In this document: one piece after another, positions 32,330 to 40,719 of the stretch | How positions within the stretch are numbered: position 1 is the stretch's first letter | Layout: each line of letters starts with the position of its first letter | Source: Thermincola carboxydiphila | GTDB taxonomy: Bacteria > Bacillota > Thermincolia > Thermincolales > UBA2595 | Direction of reading: 5' to 3' | Length of the DNA stretch: 46,088 nt | NCBI GenBank assembly: GCA_016841045.1 | Contig: JAENZX010000029.1 | Span: 1-46,088, forward strand | Notes under the pieces: model-generated | Database searches by the model: none | Seen by the model: the letters and a program-made list of their open reading frames with translations, nothing else | Told to the model about the DNA's origin: nothing | Program-made: the position numbers and the translations under genes

Positions 32330-33127
32330 CTACATGCTCTGGTTAAAATCTGACAACCCTTTGCGTTCCAGCTTCATGCCATCGGCAAGCGCCAGCGCCT
32401 TTCCCCATGTTTTTTCCGTTTCATACTTGAGAAACTCGTACAGGGAATTTAATTCCTCGGCCTCGTCATACTTTTGCAGGCACTCGTAATACATCCGCTT
32501 ATCCTCGTCATAGACGATGAGGGGCGGGTGATTATGAGTCATGAGATAATAGTTCATGAGCGTCCTGCCGACACGTCCGTTGCCGTCTGCGAAAGGATGG
32601 ATAAACTCAAACCTGGCGTGAAGGTAGGCGGCGGCTTTTAAAACATCCTTGCCCTCATACGCATTTACTTCGGCAATCAGTTCCGTCAGGTCGTTTTCCA
32701 CATCTTCCGCGGCGGAGCCGACCTCGTGGACGCCGGTTACGTAATCGTGCTTTTTAAACTCGCCCGGTCGTTCCTGGTTTGCAATATACCTGCGCTCATC
32801 GTATGTCCCGCCGGTGAGAACCCTGTGAATTTCCTTAATCAATTCTATGCTGAGAGGCTCCTTTTTCACGATTTTTTCTTTCAAAACCTCATAGCACAGC
32901 TTTTGATTTTGCTGTTCAAACAAGGCGCGGGGACTTCCGGTATACTCCACAACCCTGCCGTTTTCAAAGATTTCCCTTGTATCGTGATAGGTAATTTCCT
33001 CATTCTCTATCTTCCCGGAATGGAACGCAAACAGGATGCGGAAGCTGTCAAGATATTTATCAAGGTCGGCGGTGGACGCGATTTTGTACGACTGCCACAG
33101 CGCGACAGCCCGGCTATATTGCTCCAT
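32330..33127 (-). CDS. Fic-domain AMP-transferase with built-in inhibitory helix
   Basis: This 265-residue Fic protein has the full catalytic loop HPFADGNGRVGR (near residue 175), which transfers AMP or another nucleotide to hydroxyl groups of target proteins. Near the N-terminus SGKIEN (residues 37-42) fits the inhibitory motif [S/T]xxxE[G/N], typical of class II Fic proteins that control themselves. AGGAGAAATTCGC precedes ATG 33127. It sits after the M23 hydrolase gene, with an IS3 element downstream. A VbhA-like antitoxin gene lies 3.3 kb upstream in the element. The target is unknown. Confidence 0.92.
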   Translation of the reverse strand: MEQYSRAVALWQSYKIASTADLDKYLDSFRILFAFHSGKIENEEITYHDTREIFENGRVVEYTGSPRALFEQQNQKLCYEVLKEKIVKKEPLSIELIKEIHRVLTGGTYDERRYIANQERPGEFKKHDYVTGVHEVGSAAEDVENDLTELIAEVNAYEGKDVLKAAAYLHARFEFIHPFADGNGRVGRTLMNYYLMTHNHPPLIVYDEDKRMYYECLQKYDEAEELNSLYEFLKYETEKTWGKALALADGMKLERKGLSDFNQSM

Positions 33128-33281
33128 GCGAATTTCTCCTCTTTTTCGAATTACTGGTTTAATTATACCACAGTTTCAGGAAGCTTAAGCAGAATTTCAA
33201 GGGCAGGTTCATTTTCTAATAAGACGTCGCTATCAGAGACCACCCATTTTTTCTAATTCGAGGCATCATTTTTCATTAAGC

Positions 33282-34355
33282 TTATGGCAGACAGCCTCTT
33301 GGGTTTTGTTTTTTGCCGTTTACTATAAATTCAAGATGAAGGTGAGGTCCTGTGCTTTTTCCCGTGGAACCTACTTGTGCGATCACCTCCCCCTTGCTTA
33401 CGGTCTGTCCCTCGGTTACAAGGATTTTTGAGCAGTGAGCATAGAGGGTGACCATGCCGCCTCCGTGGTCAATCGCCAGGTGATATCCATAACCTGTGGC
33501 TTTATAACGGACGAACAGAACCGTGCCGCCGTTGGCAGCGTGGATATTGGTGCCTTTGGGCGCGCCTAGGTCGATTCCGGAGTGCCCTTTTGTAACTGTA
33601 GGATCAATAGGATCACGCCGGTATCCGAATTCGGAGGTCACCATGCCGCGCCAGTTGCTTCCCAAGGGACTGATAAACCCGCCGCCGATAAAGGGAACAT
33701 CGGTGGAGCCTGCGGTGATAGTGTTAATCCAATTCTGAAGACCATCACCCTCTGTGGGAATGTCGCCATAAAGAATGCGATTGTAAATCTCTGAGGCGTT
33801 AGCCCTGTTCTCATTGGTGATTGTCCTACCGAGTGTGTTTTCGAGCTTTGCATAAATCTCCGGCAGGGAGGTTAGCGGGACGGCCACTGTCGAACTTATA
33901 CCCTTTTCTTTATCGTATCGGGTTTCATACCGCACAAAGCAGTCTGCAAAGGTGCGGTAGAAACTGCTGTCCTTATGCAGGCTTTCCGCGCCGAAAAATA
34001 GAGCATAAAAAATCGCCTTGACTCTTGTATTGTCAAGGCTTCCGCCTTTAAGCTCCTTGTTTATATCCGCTATGGCAGTGTCAAGTTTTGAAAAACTGTC
34101 CCGCATATCCCTAATGCGATTGGCATAGTCCGCTGGCACATGTGAAGAGATGGCTCCCCCGTGAAAGGCCAGGTCAATGGCAGAATTGTTATGATTTGCC
34201 GTGGCGGAGAGCAGGCTCAAAATCACAACCACGATTAGAATAACGGGAGTCAGTAGAGCGGCGATAATAACACCGAAGACCTTCCATGTCCGTTTGTCGG
34301 TGGCCGCAGCGAAGGCAGCCCTGGTAATAAGGGTAAGGGTTGCGGGATCAGCCAA
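33282..34355 (-). CDS. Membrane-anchored M23 peptidoglycan hydrolase of the transfer apparatus
   Basis: The 357-residue protein has one N-terminal membrane helix (VFGVIIAALLTPVILIVVVI), then a lysozyme-like helical segment (about 65-200). The C-terminal M23 endopeptidase domain has the zinc ligands in KGHSGIDLG and HLHLEF and a YAHCSK loop. It opens the cell wall for the mating channel, as CHAP or M23 proteins do beside VirB4 in Gram-positive elements. The start is TTG 34355 with GGAGGG seven bases upstream. The ATG inside this site leads to a stop after four codons. Confidence 0.9.
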   Translation of the reverse strand: MADPATLTLITRAAFAAATDKRTWKVFGVIIAALLTPVILIVVVILSLLSATANHNNSAIDLAFHGGAISSHVPADYANRIRDMRDSFSKLDTAIADINKELKGGSLDNTRVKAIFYALFFGAESLHKDSSFYRTFADCFVRYETRYDKEKGISSTVAVPLTSLPEIYAKLENTLGRTITNENRANASEIYNRILYGDIPTEGDGLQNWINTITAGSTDVPFIGGGFISPLGSNWRGMVTSEFGYRRDPIDPTVTKGHSGIDLGAPKGTNIHAANGGTVLFVRYKATGYGYHLAIDHGGGMVTLYAHCSKILVTEGQTVSKGEVIAQVGSTGKSTGPHLHLEFIVNGKKQNPRGCLP

Positions 34356-34413
34356 GTTTCATCCCTCCTAACACATTAGTCGCCTCCCTTCCGATAACTT
34401 CAAGCTATGGCGG

Positions 34414-36246
34414 TTACCGTCCGCCAGCCGCGCCGAACAGTTTTTCCTTATGTTCCGGCGCTGTCACCATAAGGTTGTACCTCTCGTTGCCGCATTTGTA
34501 GAGACAGACACCTCGCTGCGGATAGCGGATAAGGTTGTATTCACTCTGTTCAAGCTGCAGGCTGTCAATATAAAACTTGGCATCGATATTTCCGGCGTTG
34601 AACAGAAACGCGTGGGTTGGAATAGAAAACAGAGGCTTTGTGTATTCCCTGATCCCATCAATGTTAAAGTCCTCCAGGTTCTGGGAGGCAAGGATGACGG
34701 CGCTGTCTTTCTTCCTTACCCGCTTCATAAAGTTGCGGATGTACTCAATAGCTGTAAGGTTGGAGAGGAAGAGATACAGCTCATCAATGCTGGCTGCCGT
34801 GCTGCCCGCGGTGAGCAATTGGTTTGACATGAAGGAGAGCGCATTGAAAAGCAGTGCGTTTTTGATATTCCTGCTGGCCTGCAGCAATCCTTTCACGCCA
34901 AAGGTAATAAAGTGGCTGTCGGTGATGTTGGTATGTCCATCAAAGAATTTGCTTTCCGCACCCTTGCATAGGGAGTGGAGTCCAAGACAGATTTCCCGCA
35001 GGGTTTCCGCCGTATAGAGCTGCCTGCGGCCGCTGTCGTAGTTTTGATACTCCTCTTCTATCAGGTTATATAAGTCGGATAATATAGGATAATCCGCGGG
35101 CTTCAGTACGTCCAAGCTGGTATGGTCGGTGATGTTCCATTTTTCATAAAGCTTGGTCAGCATGATTTCGATGGTGTCAATCTGCCGGTCATCAAAGTCC
35201 TTGTAGCTGCGGAAGAAATCCTTCAGGAAGGAGATGTGCTGCGAAAGCTTGGAGGTGCAGCGGAAGGCTTGAGGCGCATCCTTGTCCTCCGGCGATCCGT
35301 TTTCATCCCATGTCTTTGGCTCCAGTACATTGATGATATAATCACCGGACATCAAATCAATAAAGCAGCCGCCGAGGTTGATGGTTAATTCCTCATATTC
35401 ATGCTCTGGATCAAGGACGATGACCTTCATACCGCTTTGCCTCATATTGCAAAGAATAAGCTTCATCAGGTAGCTTTTTCCCTGACCGGAGTTGCCGAGG
35501 ATGAGAATGTTGGCGTTGGTTTTATCATCAGTTCTCTTGTTGAAATCTACAATGATATTGCTTCCAAATTTATCCCGTCCGAGGTAGAAACCATTGGCAT
35601 CGGTTTTTCCGGAGTAATTGAAGGGATAGAGGTTTGCCACACTAGAGGCCGGAAGTACTCTTTCGAACTGGTCGCCGAATATGTTGTAACCGCTTGGCAT
35701 CACCGCGATAAAGCCCTGCTGCTGGCGAAGCATCAGTCTGTCTACATTGAGTTTGGAGCGAATCAGCTCGGTCAACACTTCGGTTTGAAGCTCCTTGAGC
35801 CTGTCCAAGTCGTGGGCTGTCAGCTCAATATGTACGGCCGCGTGAAGCAGCGGCTCCCTGTTTCTATGCATGGCGGCAACAATGGAGACCACGTCCTGCA
35901 GGTTGCTTTCGGCGGTGACGGTCTGCTGCAGGTCATTGGTGTTGCTGCGTTTAAACCTGTTCTTGTTGGCAGCGTTGCTGATGATTTTCTTTTCCTCTAC
36001 CGGAGTGACATGACGGGTATATATCTTTAAGGTGATGCCGTCCTTTTCTCCGAGATGACGCAGGATGGCCTGCTCATCAGTAGCGGTAGGGTACTCTCGG
36101 AGTGCCCAAACACACCGGTATGTGTTCCCGCAAATAAAATAGTCCGTGAAAAACTTGACCACGGACGGGGAAATCATATCAAGGAATTCCTGTATGCGAG
36201 CATCATCCTGCACAAACTCTGGCGTACCAAGTTTTCTTTTTGCCAT
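34414..36246 (-). CDS. VirB4-type conjugation ATPase
   Basis: This 610-residue ATPase of the type IV secretion channel has Walker A ILGNSGQGKSYLMKLILCN (near residue 252), Walker B SIDELYLFLSN (near 495) and the later motif AVILASQNLEDFN. The N-terminal part (YFICGNTYRCVWALREYP) is typical of VirB4/TraE proteins of clostridial elements. It powers assembly of the channel. Its start follows a terminator belonging to the toxin-antitoxin insert, so it may need its own promoter in 36247-36280. Confidence 0.93.
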   Translation of the reverse strand: MAKRKLGTPEFVQDDARIQEFLDMISPSVVKFFTDYFICGNTYRCVWALREYPTATDEQAILRHLGEKDGITLKIYTRHVTPVEEKKIISNAANKNRFKRSNTNDLQQTVTAESNLQDVVSIVAAMHRNREPLLHAAVHIELTAHDLDRLKELQTEVLTELIRSKLNVDRLMLRQQQGFIAVMPSGYNIFGDQFERVLPASSVANLYPFNYSGKTDANGFYLGRDKFGSNIIVDFNKRTDDKTNANILILGNSGQGKSYLMKLILCNMRQSGMKVIVLDPEHEYEELTINLGGCFIDLMSGDYIINVLEPKTWDENGSPEDKDAPQAFRCTSKLSQHISFLKDFFRSYKDFDDRQIDTIEIMLTKLYEKWNITDHTSLDVLKPADYPILSDLYNLIEEEYQNYDSGRRQLYTAETLREICLGLHSLCKGAESKFFDGHTNITDSHFITFGVKGLLQASRNIKNALLFNALSFMSNQLLTAGSTAASIDELYLFLSNLTAIEYIRNFMKRVRKKDSAVILASQNLEDFNIDGIREYTKPLFSIPTHAFLFNAGNIDAKFYIDSLQLEQSEYNLIRYPQRGVCLYKCGNERYNLMVTAPEHKEKLFGAAGGR

Positions 36247-36278
36247 AGAATTTCACTTCTTTCTGTTTGAATTTGGAT

Positions 36279-36324
36279 ACAAAAAAAACCGCTTGCTCTA
36301 TTGATACAATAAAGCAAACGGCTT
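36279..36324 (-). terminator. Terminator after the VbhA-like gene
   Basis: Minus-strand stem AAGCCGTTTGCTTTATTG with CAATAGAGCAAGCGGTT (long, two mismatches, three-base loop) ends in eight T residues. It separates the antitoxin island from VirB4. Confidence 0.85.
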
Positions 36325-36422
36325 CTTTTATCGGGTGATATATAAAAGAGAGTATTAGCCTAAACTGATACTCCCTTGCCTCTTTATGGCGGTCATTCTT
36401 ATTCTAAGTATTGCTGTAATCT

Positions 36423-36611
36423 TTATTGTTGTTCATGGCTATCGGCTCTGACAGCTTTGTGCTTTCTTATGAGTACAGCTATCGTTTCTTCAACCAGTTT
36501 ATCATTACCTGCGCAACGCCTTATTCTATCTTTATCGGCCTGCGTAAGCGGCATGCCTTCCATTGCCATTGAGCCGTTAACCTCATTAATTAGTTTTTCT
36601 AAATTTCTCAT
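36423..36611 (-). CDS. VbhA-like antitoxin
   Basis: This 62-residue helical protein fits the VbhA family of Fic-inhibiting antitoxins: INEVNGSMAMEGMPLTQADK contains SMAMEG (residues 14-19), the [S/T]xxxE[G/N] motif whose Glu blocks ATP binding in Fic active sites. DKLVEETIAVLIRKHKA forms the rest of the helical bundle. AAGGTGATG precedes the ATG. It lies next to a HEPN gene rather than a Fic gene, and the only Fic gene in view carries its own inhibitory motif. It may act on that Fic, on one elsewhere, or be an orphan. Confidence 0.78.
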   Translation of the reverse strand: MRNLEKLINEVNGSMAMEGMPLTQADKDRIRRCAGNDKLVEETIAVLIRKHKAVRADSHEQQ

Positions 36612-36640
36612 ATGAACATCACCTTACGCTCATATCCTTA

Positions 36641-37132
36641 CTAGGTTAGCTGCTGGCCCTGGATGTTTTCTTCCTGATCTTCTTGGTTTTTCTGCTGTTC
36701 CTGCAGTTGTCCCCGTCCTTCAATATCCGGTGCGATGTTCTCAATATGTTCAAGCTTTTGATATATATATTCCAATACCCGGTCGGCATTAAGGATAGCT
36801 TTTTTCATATCGTTCTCTGTGATATGAATCTCATGTGGATATCTAGCCTGCACAGCATATGGCGTAAGATTACCGCATTGCTCACTTATTTCTTCGAAGG
36901 TCTCATCAATATCTGCGCACATTTTACATAATAATTTTAATATGTGCGTCCGGGGAGGCTCCACATTCTGATATATAAGATAGCCTTTTAATGCTTTTTC
37001 TGCTGCCTGCTCGCAATGATAGCAGACTATTTCAATGGGAACCGGATGCATGCTGAGTAAATGCTTTGCGCAGTTAATATCATCCGATGCGAATCTAAGC
37101 CAATCTTTGACCAATGTGATTTTATCATCCAT
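36641..37132 (-). CDS. HEPN-domain toxin (HepT-like)
   Basis: This 163-residue HEPN protein has the hallmark CYHCEQAAEKALKGYLIYQN and RTHIL segments and ends its domain with ARYPHEIHI, where R97 and H103 could form the RX4-6H ribonuclease motif. HEPN proteins paired with small MNT nucleotidyltransferases form type VII toxin-antitoxin systems, in which MNT adds AMP to and silences HEPN. The MNT partner gene overlaps it by eight bases upstream. The tail is Gln/Glu-rich (QEQQKNQEDQEENIQGQQ). Confidence 0.87.
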   Translation of the reverse strand: MDDKITLVKDWLRFASDDINCAKHLLSMHPVPIEIVCYHCEQAAEKALKGYLIYQNVEPPRTHILKLLCKMCADIDETFEEISEQCGNLTPYAVQARYPHEIHITENDMKKAILNADRVLEYIYQKLEHIENIAPDIEGRGQLQEQQKNQEDQEENIQGQQLT

Positions 37133-37445
37133 ACAGCATCACTCCATCTCTCGCTATTGTCCTTTCGATGGTGGGCAGCTGAGAACGCCTGCGAAAATCA
37201 CTGGCCCTGCCTACAAGGATATCCACGGGCTTCCTTTGGTTCTCATATATAGCATTGTTGATGATCTGTGCCGCTTCGAGAGGCCGGATGCTGTCATCAG
37301 GGATCACAATATAAAGGTCAAAATCGCTATCTTCCCCAGGGGTCCCGTATGCATAGGAGCCAAAGAGGTATATGGCTTCAGTCTCAACTGTATTTAAAAT
37401 TGTTTGCTTTATTTTTTCCAGTTGACTACTGGTTTGTATATCCAT
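37125..37445 (-). CDS. Minimal nucleotidyltransferase antitoxin (MntA-like)
   Basis: This 106-residue protein has the complete MNT motif LFGSYAYGTPGEDSDFDLYI (Gly-Ser helix and Asp-x-Asp metal ligands). A C-terminal part ends with RTIARDGVMLYG. It should transfer AMP to the HEPN toxin encoded directly downstream with an eight-base overlap. AAGGTGATG precedes ATG 37445. A second, dead MNT gene of the same family lies just upstream. Confidence 0.88.
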   Translation of the reverse strand: MDIQTSSQLEKIKQTILNTVETEAIYLFGSYAYGTPGEDSDFDLYIVIPDDSIRPLEAAQIINNAIYENQRKPVDILVGRASDFRRRSQLPTIERTIARDGVMLYG

Positions 37446-37490
37446 ATCATCACCTTCGTTATATGATTAATAATTCTTATTGGTATTCTG

Positions 37491-37814
37491 CTATCCATAT
37501 AGCACCATCCCCTCCTGTGCTATATGTCGCTCAATGCTAGGGGTGGATTTGCGCCGGTTAAACTTATGTTTTTTACTGACAATCACATCCACAGGCATTG
37601 TTTTTTTATTTCAAATTGCTTTATGAATAAGTAACATAGCATCAATTTCTCTAATATTCGCATTCTCCGGCATCACCACATAAATGTCCAAATCCGAATC
37701 AGTATGCGGCGTACCGCCCGCATAGGAGCCGAACAAGAATATCTGTTCTACAGGAATGGTGTTCAATATGATGTCTGTAAGAATATTCAACTCATCTTGT
37801 ATTCATTTTTCCAT
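37491..37814 (-). pseudogene. Second MNT nucleotidyltransferase gene with two in-frame TGA codons
   Basis: From ATG 37814 (GGAGGTG upstream) the frame runs to TAG 37491 without a frameshift. It encodes a close relative of the intact MNT: LFGSYAGGTPHTDSDLDIYV, then MPVDVIVSKKHKFNRRKS and ERHIAQEGMVLYG. Two TGA codons interrupt it, at codon 4 and at about codon 71 (KAI-stop-NKK). Both positions could have been Trp (TGG). The active-site motif is intact, so the damage is recent. It is most simply a pseudogene. Confidence 0.8.
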
Positions 37815-37991
37815 ATCAAACACCTCCATCTATTTTCAGTATAGCCCAATAACTTAAGCATTACCACTTAATTTTAGATAGTTACTGTATCATAATTTTA
37901 AGGAAGGGGCGCAGATTTTATTATATGTTCTTCTGTTTCACCCCGGTTCTGTTGATTGATTATATCACAATACCAATGTTTGCAGGGCAGT

Positions 37992-38582
37992 TTAGTCCCC
38001 TAAAATTACCCACCTTTCACCGTCAAAGTCCTCAAACCTTTCGGTTGTCACGTTCTGCTCGAAGTACACCGCCAGGATTCGTTTGATGTCCTCTCTTCCT
38101 GCTCGCTTAACTCCAAAGCCCTGCTCCCGCAAAGTCTTTTCAATGCGGTTCAAATACGGGAATATTTCTTTTTGCTTCTCATCCTTTAGCCGTATGATGA
38201 TGAGGAACTCACGGGCGGTTGCCATCTGCACCTGTATCCTGTCAAGAAAGTTTAGATCCGCTTCAAGCAGCCTGCAGATTGTCGGACTGTTCTCCTGTTC
38301 GATGCGCGCCCGGAGGAACCTTTTGTTATCCTCAAAGTTTTCACGGGAATTCAGGCAGCAAATTTCTATCTCCGCCATTCCTTTCAATACAGTCATAAGA
38401 GCATAGATTCTTGCGGAGACGCTGGCTTCCGACAACACCGAGATATTGCTCGGCTTGATGATAAAATACACAAGCTCTCCATGACCATAGGTCTGCAGAC
38501 TGTAATCGGTGATGTCTTTCGTACCGATGAGCTGCCTTGTGGAGAGCTTTTGCCTGGCTATCCTTTTCTCTTTTCTGTTCAT
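37992..38582 (-). CDS. Conserved transfer-region protein between PrgI and VirB4
   Basis: This 196-residue soluble protein starts NRKEKRIARQKLSTRQLIG and continues LVYFIIKPSNISVLSEASVS, then IEICCLNSRENFEDNKRFLR. It resembles in part the N-terminal regions of VirB4-type ATPases, but no ATPase motifs are present. I have no firm family. ATG 38582 overlaps the PrgI stop (ATGA), so the two are coupled. The normal successor, VirB4, has been separated from it by the toxin-antitoxin island. Confidence 0.7.
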   Translation of the reverse strand: MNRKEKRIARQKLSTRQLIGTKDITDYSLQTYGHGELVYFIIKPSNISVLSEASVSARIYALMTVLKGMAEIEICCLNSRENFEDNKRFLRARIEQENSPTICRLLEADLNFLDRIQVQMATAREFLIIIRLKDEKQKEIFPYLNRIEKTLREQGFGVKRAGREDIKRILAVYFEQNVTTERFEDFDGERWVILGD

Positions 38583-38845
38583 TTTTCCGTATACCTCCAT
38601 TCATACATCTGCTGCTTGGTGATGAAAAACCCGCAGGCATACCTGATAAAATCAAGGATACTTGTATCCTCAAACCGTATCGTCAAAAAGGCATAGAGGG
38701 CGGTTGCCACGATGGGAATAAGGATGCCGAGCTGCGCCAGCGCAAAAACAGAGATAAGACAGCCAATGCCAATGATGCCGATGTCCCGTAGCTGCCATAG
38801 CCAGAGCACCGCCTTTGATTTTAAATTATCTGGGTAGATATACAC
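38579..38845 (-). CDS. PrgI-family membrane protein
   Basis: This 88-residue protein has two membrane helices (DIGIIGIGCLISVFALAQLG and LIPIVATALYAFLTIRF), YIYPDNL at the start and a short tail ending YEWRYTEK. It matches PrgI/VirB3-like components that precede VirB4 in Gram-positive conjugation systems. The start is GTG 38845, overlapping the upstream gene by 25 bases, with the downstream gene overlapping by four. Confidence 0.85.
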   Translation of the reverse strand: MYIYPDNLKSKAVLWLWQLRDIGIIGIGCLISVFALAQLGILIPIVATALYAFLTIRFEDTSILDFIRYACGFFITKQQMYEWRYTEK

Positions 38846-39165
38846 ATTTCTTCACTCCAATCCTGATATATGATGGGGATGCCCAGCCTCTCGGCCTCAG
38901 CAATCTCACGGCTCATGCCCTCAGATACCCGGCTGCCGAATACCCACAGCTCGGAACATAAGCTAAGAAGCTTAAGCCCCATTTTGATCCCCTGCTCTCG
39001 TTCTGCCGGGTTTGATTCACAGAGAAATCTCGGCAGAAGCAAATGGGGAGCCAGGGGAATTACGCCGCAACACGCGGCAAAGCGGCAGTATTGTATGGCC
39101 ATCCTAGTGTTGTGTTCGATGTCTCCGGCATAGGGTGAGGCGATATAGACCAGCTTCATATCCAT
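38821..39165 (-). CDS. DUF4406-like (nucleoside 2-deoxyribosyltransferase fold) protein
   Basis: The 114 residues contain LVYIASPYAGDIEHNTRMAI at the N-terminus and ELWVFGSRVSEGMSREIAEA, then IPIIYQ. These are the signatures of small Rossmann-like proteins related to nucleoside 2-deoxyribosyltransferases. A nucleotide-binding role is likely; the substrate is unknown. The ATG overlaps the TrbL-like gene stop (TAATG), and the 3' end overlaps PrgI. Proteins of this type recur in clostridial conjugative elements. Confidence 0.8.
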   Translation of the reverse strand: MDMKLVYIASPYAGDIEHNTRMAIQYCRFAACCGVIPLAPHLLLPRFLCESNPAEREQGIKMGLKLLSLCSELWVFGSRVSEGMSREIAEAERLGIPIIYQDWSEEMCISTQII

Positions 39166-40025
39166 TATCTTGCCACCGCCTGTACCACTGTTCTTGTCAT
39201 GTTCATCGCGGTCTGCGCCGCATACATGGTACTCATGAGGTTGGCTTTCGTGCTGGTGTCAAGCCCGAACTGCCCGGCGATTCTTGGTATCTCTGAGGCT
39301 GCGAGCATAAGGCCAAGGCCTAAAAGCATCTTGCTGTTAAAGACCATCAGACCGGCGATAAGGATGGTCGCCTGTAAAAACGCGGTGAGACATAAACCCA
39401 CCACCTGTTTGCTCCATGAGACAAATCCATCTATATATCCTCTTGGGACACTGAACATATACAGGCTACCCACGGCAATCTGGATGAGCAGAATGCCCCC
39501 TCTCTTGAGGTTGGCAAAGAACACTTTGATCACCGCATAGCCCATGAGAATCACACAGAATATCCCCATTATAGGACTGACGAAGACATCGCCTATACTG
39601 GCAAGAGCAGCGTTAGCCATGGTGCCGATGCCGCTGTCTGCCGCTGTAACTCCTGTGATGCCGGATGTGAATGTGCCCTGCAGAGTGATCGCCAGCTTAT
39701 ATAGTTCCACCGGCACAGTGGTAAACAGACTGACAGCCATAAAGCCCTTGATGGCGTTGAGCGCAGTGTCTTTGATGCTGCCCCGGCCGCTTTGATACTC
39801 GATTCCGCATTCAAAGGCGGATACCACAAGCCCTGTCACATAAAGCGCCCACGCAAGATAGGAGAAAAATAGTACGATGGCCCGCACCCAGCTCATCTCG
39901 AACAGCTCTGCTCCCATGTTGCCCATCATAGCGAAAAATTCACCGAGGAAGCTGATTATCTGAGCATAGATCCAGTCCATAATCTGTCCGAGTACGGTGT
40001 CAGCGGCAAAATCCCATATAAACAT
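39165..40025 (-). CDS. TrbL/VirB6-like conjugation membrane protein
   Basis: This 286-residue protein has six or seven membrane helices (for example AIVLFFSYLAWALYVTGLVV, IMGIFCVILMGYAVIKVFF, ATILIAGLMVFNSKMLLGLG). A Gln/Thr-rich end contains YAAQTAMNMTRTVV. It fits the TrbL/VirB6 proteins that form the inner-membrane channel core. GGAGGTGACC precedes the ATG. It lies upstream of PrgI and VirB4, as expected. Confidence 0.85.
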   Translation of the reverse strand: MFIWDFAADTVLGQIMDWIYAQIISFLGEFFAMMGNMGAELFEMSWVRAIVLFFSYLAWALYVTGLVVSAFECGIEYQSGRGSIKDTALNAIKGFMAVSLFTTVPVELYKLAITLQGTFTSGITGVTAADSGIGTMANAALASIGDVFVSPIMGIFCVILMGYAVIKVFFANLKRGGILLIQIAVGSLYMFSVPRGYIDGFVSWSKQVVGLCLTAFLQATILIAGLMVFNSKMLLGLGLMLAASEIPRIAGQFGLDTSTKANLMSTMYAAQTAMNMTRTVVQAVAR

Positions 40026-40098
40026 GGGTGGTCACCTCCTTTCCGGATAAAAAATTAGGGAGCCTGTAATCCCACAGACTCCCGGAAAATTGCCTTAT

Positions 40099-40551
40099 TT
40101 ACATACCTTGCATTGTCATTCCCTTTTGGTTATGGCCGGACTGCTCCATATACAGCGTTGGTTCTCGGAATACGTCTAAGTAATCATTAAGAGCCCCGGA
40201 GATCTGATCGTAATCCGTTTTTGTCGGCTTGTAGGCATACCATTCAATTTTGTCCCCATACTTCCATATATACGGGGTGATTCCATCCCTGAAGTTTTGG
40301 TTGCTGACCATTTTCTTGCCGAGCAGGTCGGAGAATCGCAGCGTGAGGGCATCCACCGGGCCATCGTTACGGTTTATTACGGTCGCTTTGATTGCCTCGT
40401 AATGGTCAGCCATGCCTAGTGTAACGAATTCAATCCTGACACGGAGATTGTTGGTGAGCTTGCCGAAGAAAGCCCTTCCGACAAATCTTTTATCAGTGAT
40501 ATTCGCGTCATTTCCGAAGAGCATGCGCAGCTCCTGTTCAAAGTAATTCAT
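40099..40551 (-). CDS. Element-associated protein of unknown function
   Basis: This is a 150-residue soluble protein (MNYFEQELRMLFGNDANITD, RVRIEFVTLGMADHYEAIKA, TLRFSDLLGKKMVSNQNF, YDQISGALNDYLDVFRE). I see no known motif. It has a strong ribosome binding site (AGGAGGTGAAGCT) and lies in the transfer operon between pilin and TrbL-like genes. It also ends in a GMTMQGM tail similar in style to those at 28440 and 29057. Confidence 0.6.
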   Translation of the reverse strand: MNYFEQELRMLFGNDANITDKRFVGRAFFGKLTNNLRVRIEFVTLGMADHYEAIKATVINRNDGPVDALTLRFSDLLGKKMVSNQNFRDGITPYIWKYGDKIEWYAYKPTKTDYDQISGALNDYLDVFREPTLYMEQSGHNQKGMTMQGM

Positions 40552-40719
40552 AGCTTCACCTCCTACATACCAAGGTTTTTTCCAGTCAATACTTGCACAA
40601 TGGCAATCAGCTTAACTGGTAATAATATACAACTTTTAAAAATTGAGTTGCATTTCATTTTAAAGCATTGTACTGTGAAAAAAGACCGGTCACAATATAA
40701 CGAAAGAGAGGAAAATGCA

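Noticed and set aside
37491-37814. Selenoprotein with UGA-encoded selenocysteine
   Set aside because: The TGA positions align with ordinary residues of the intact paralogue, not with redox sites, and no fitting downstream stem-loop is evident.
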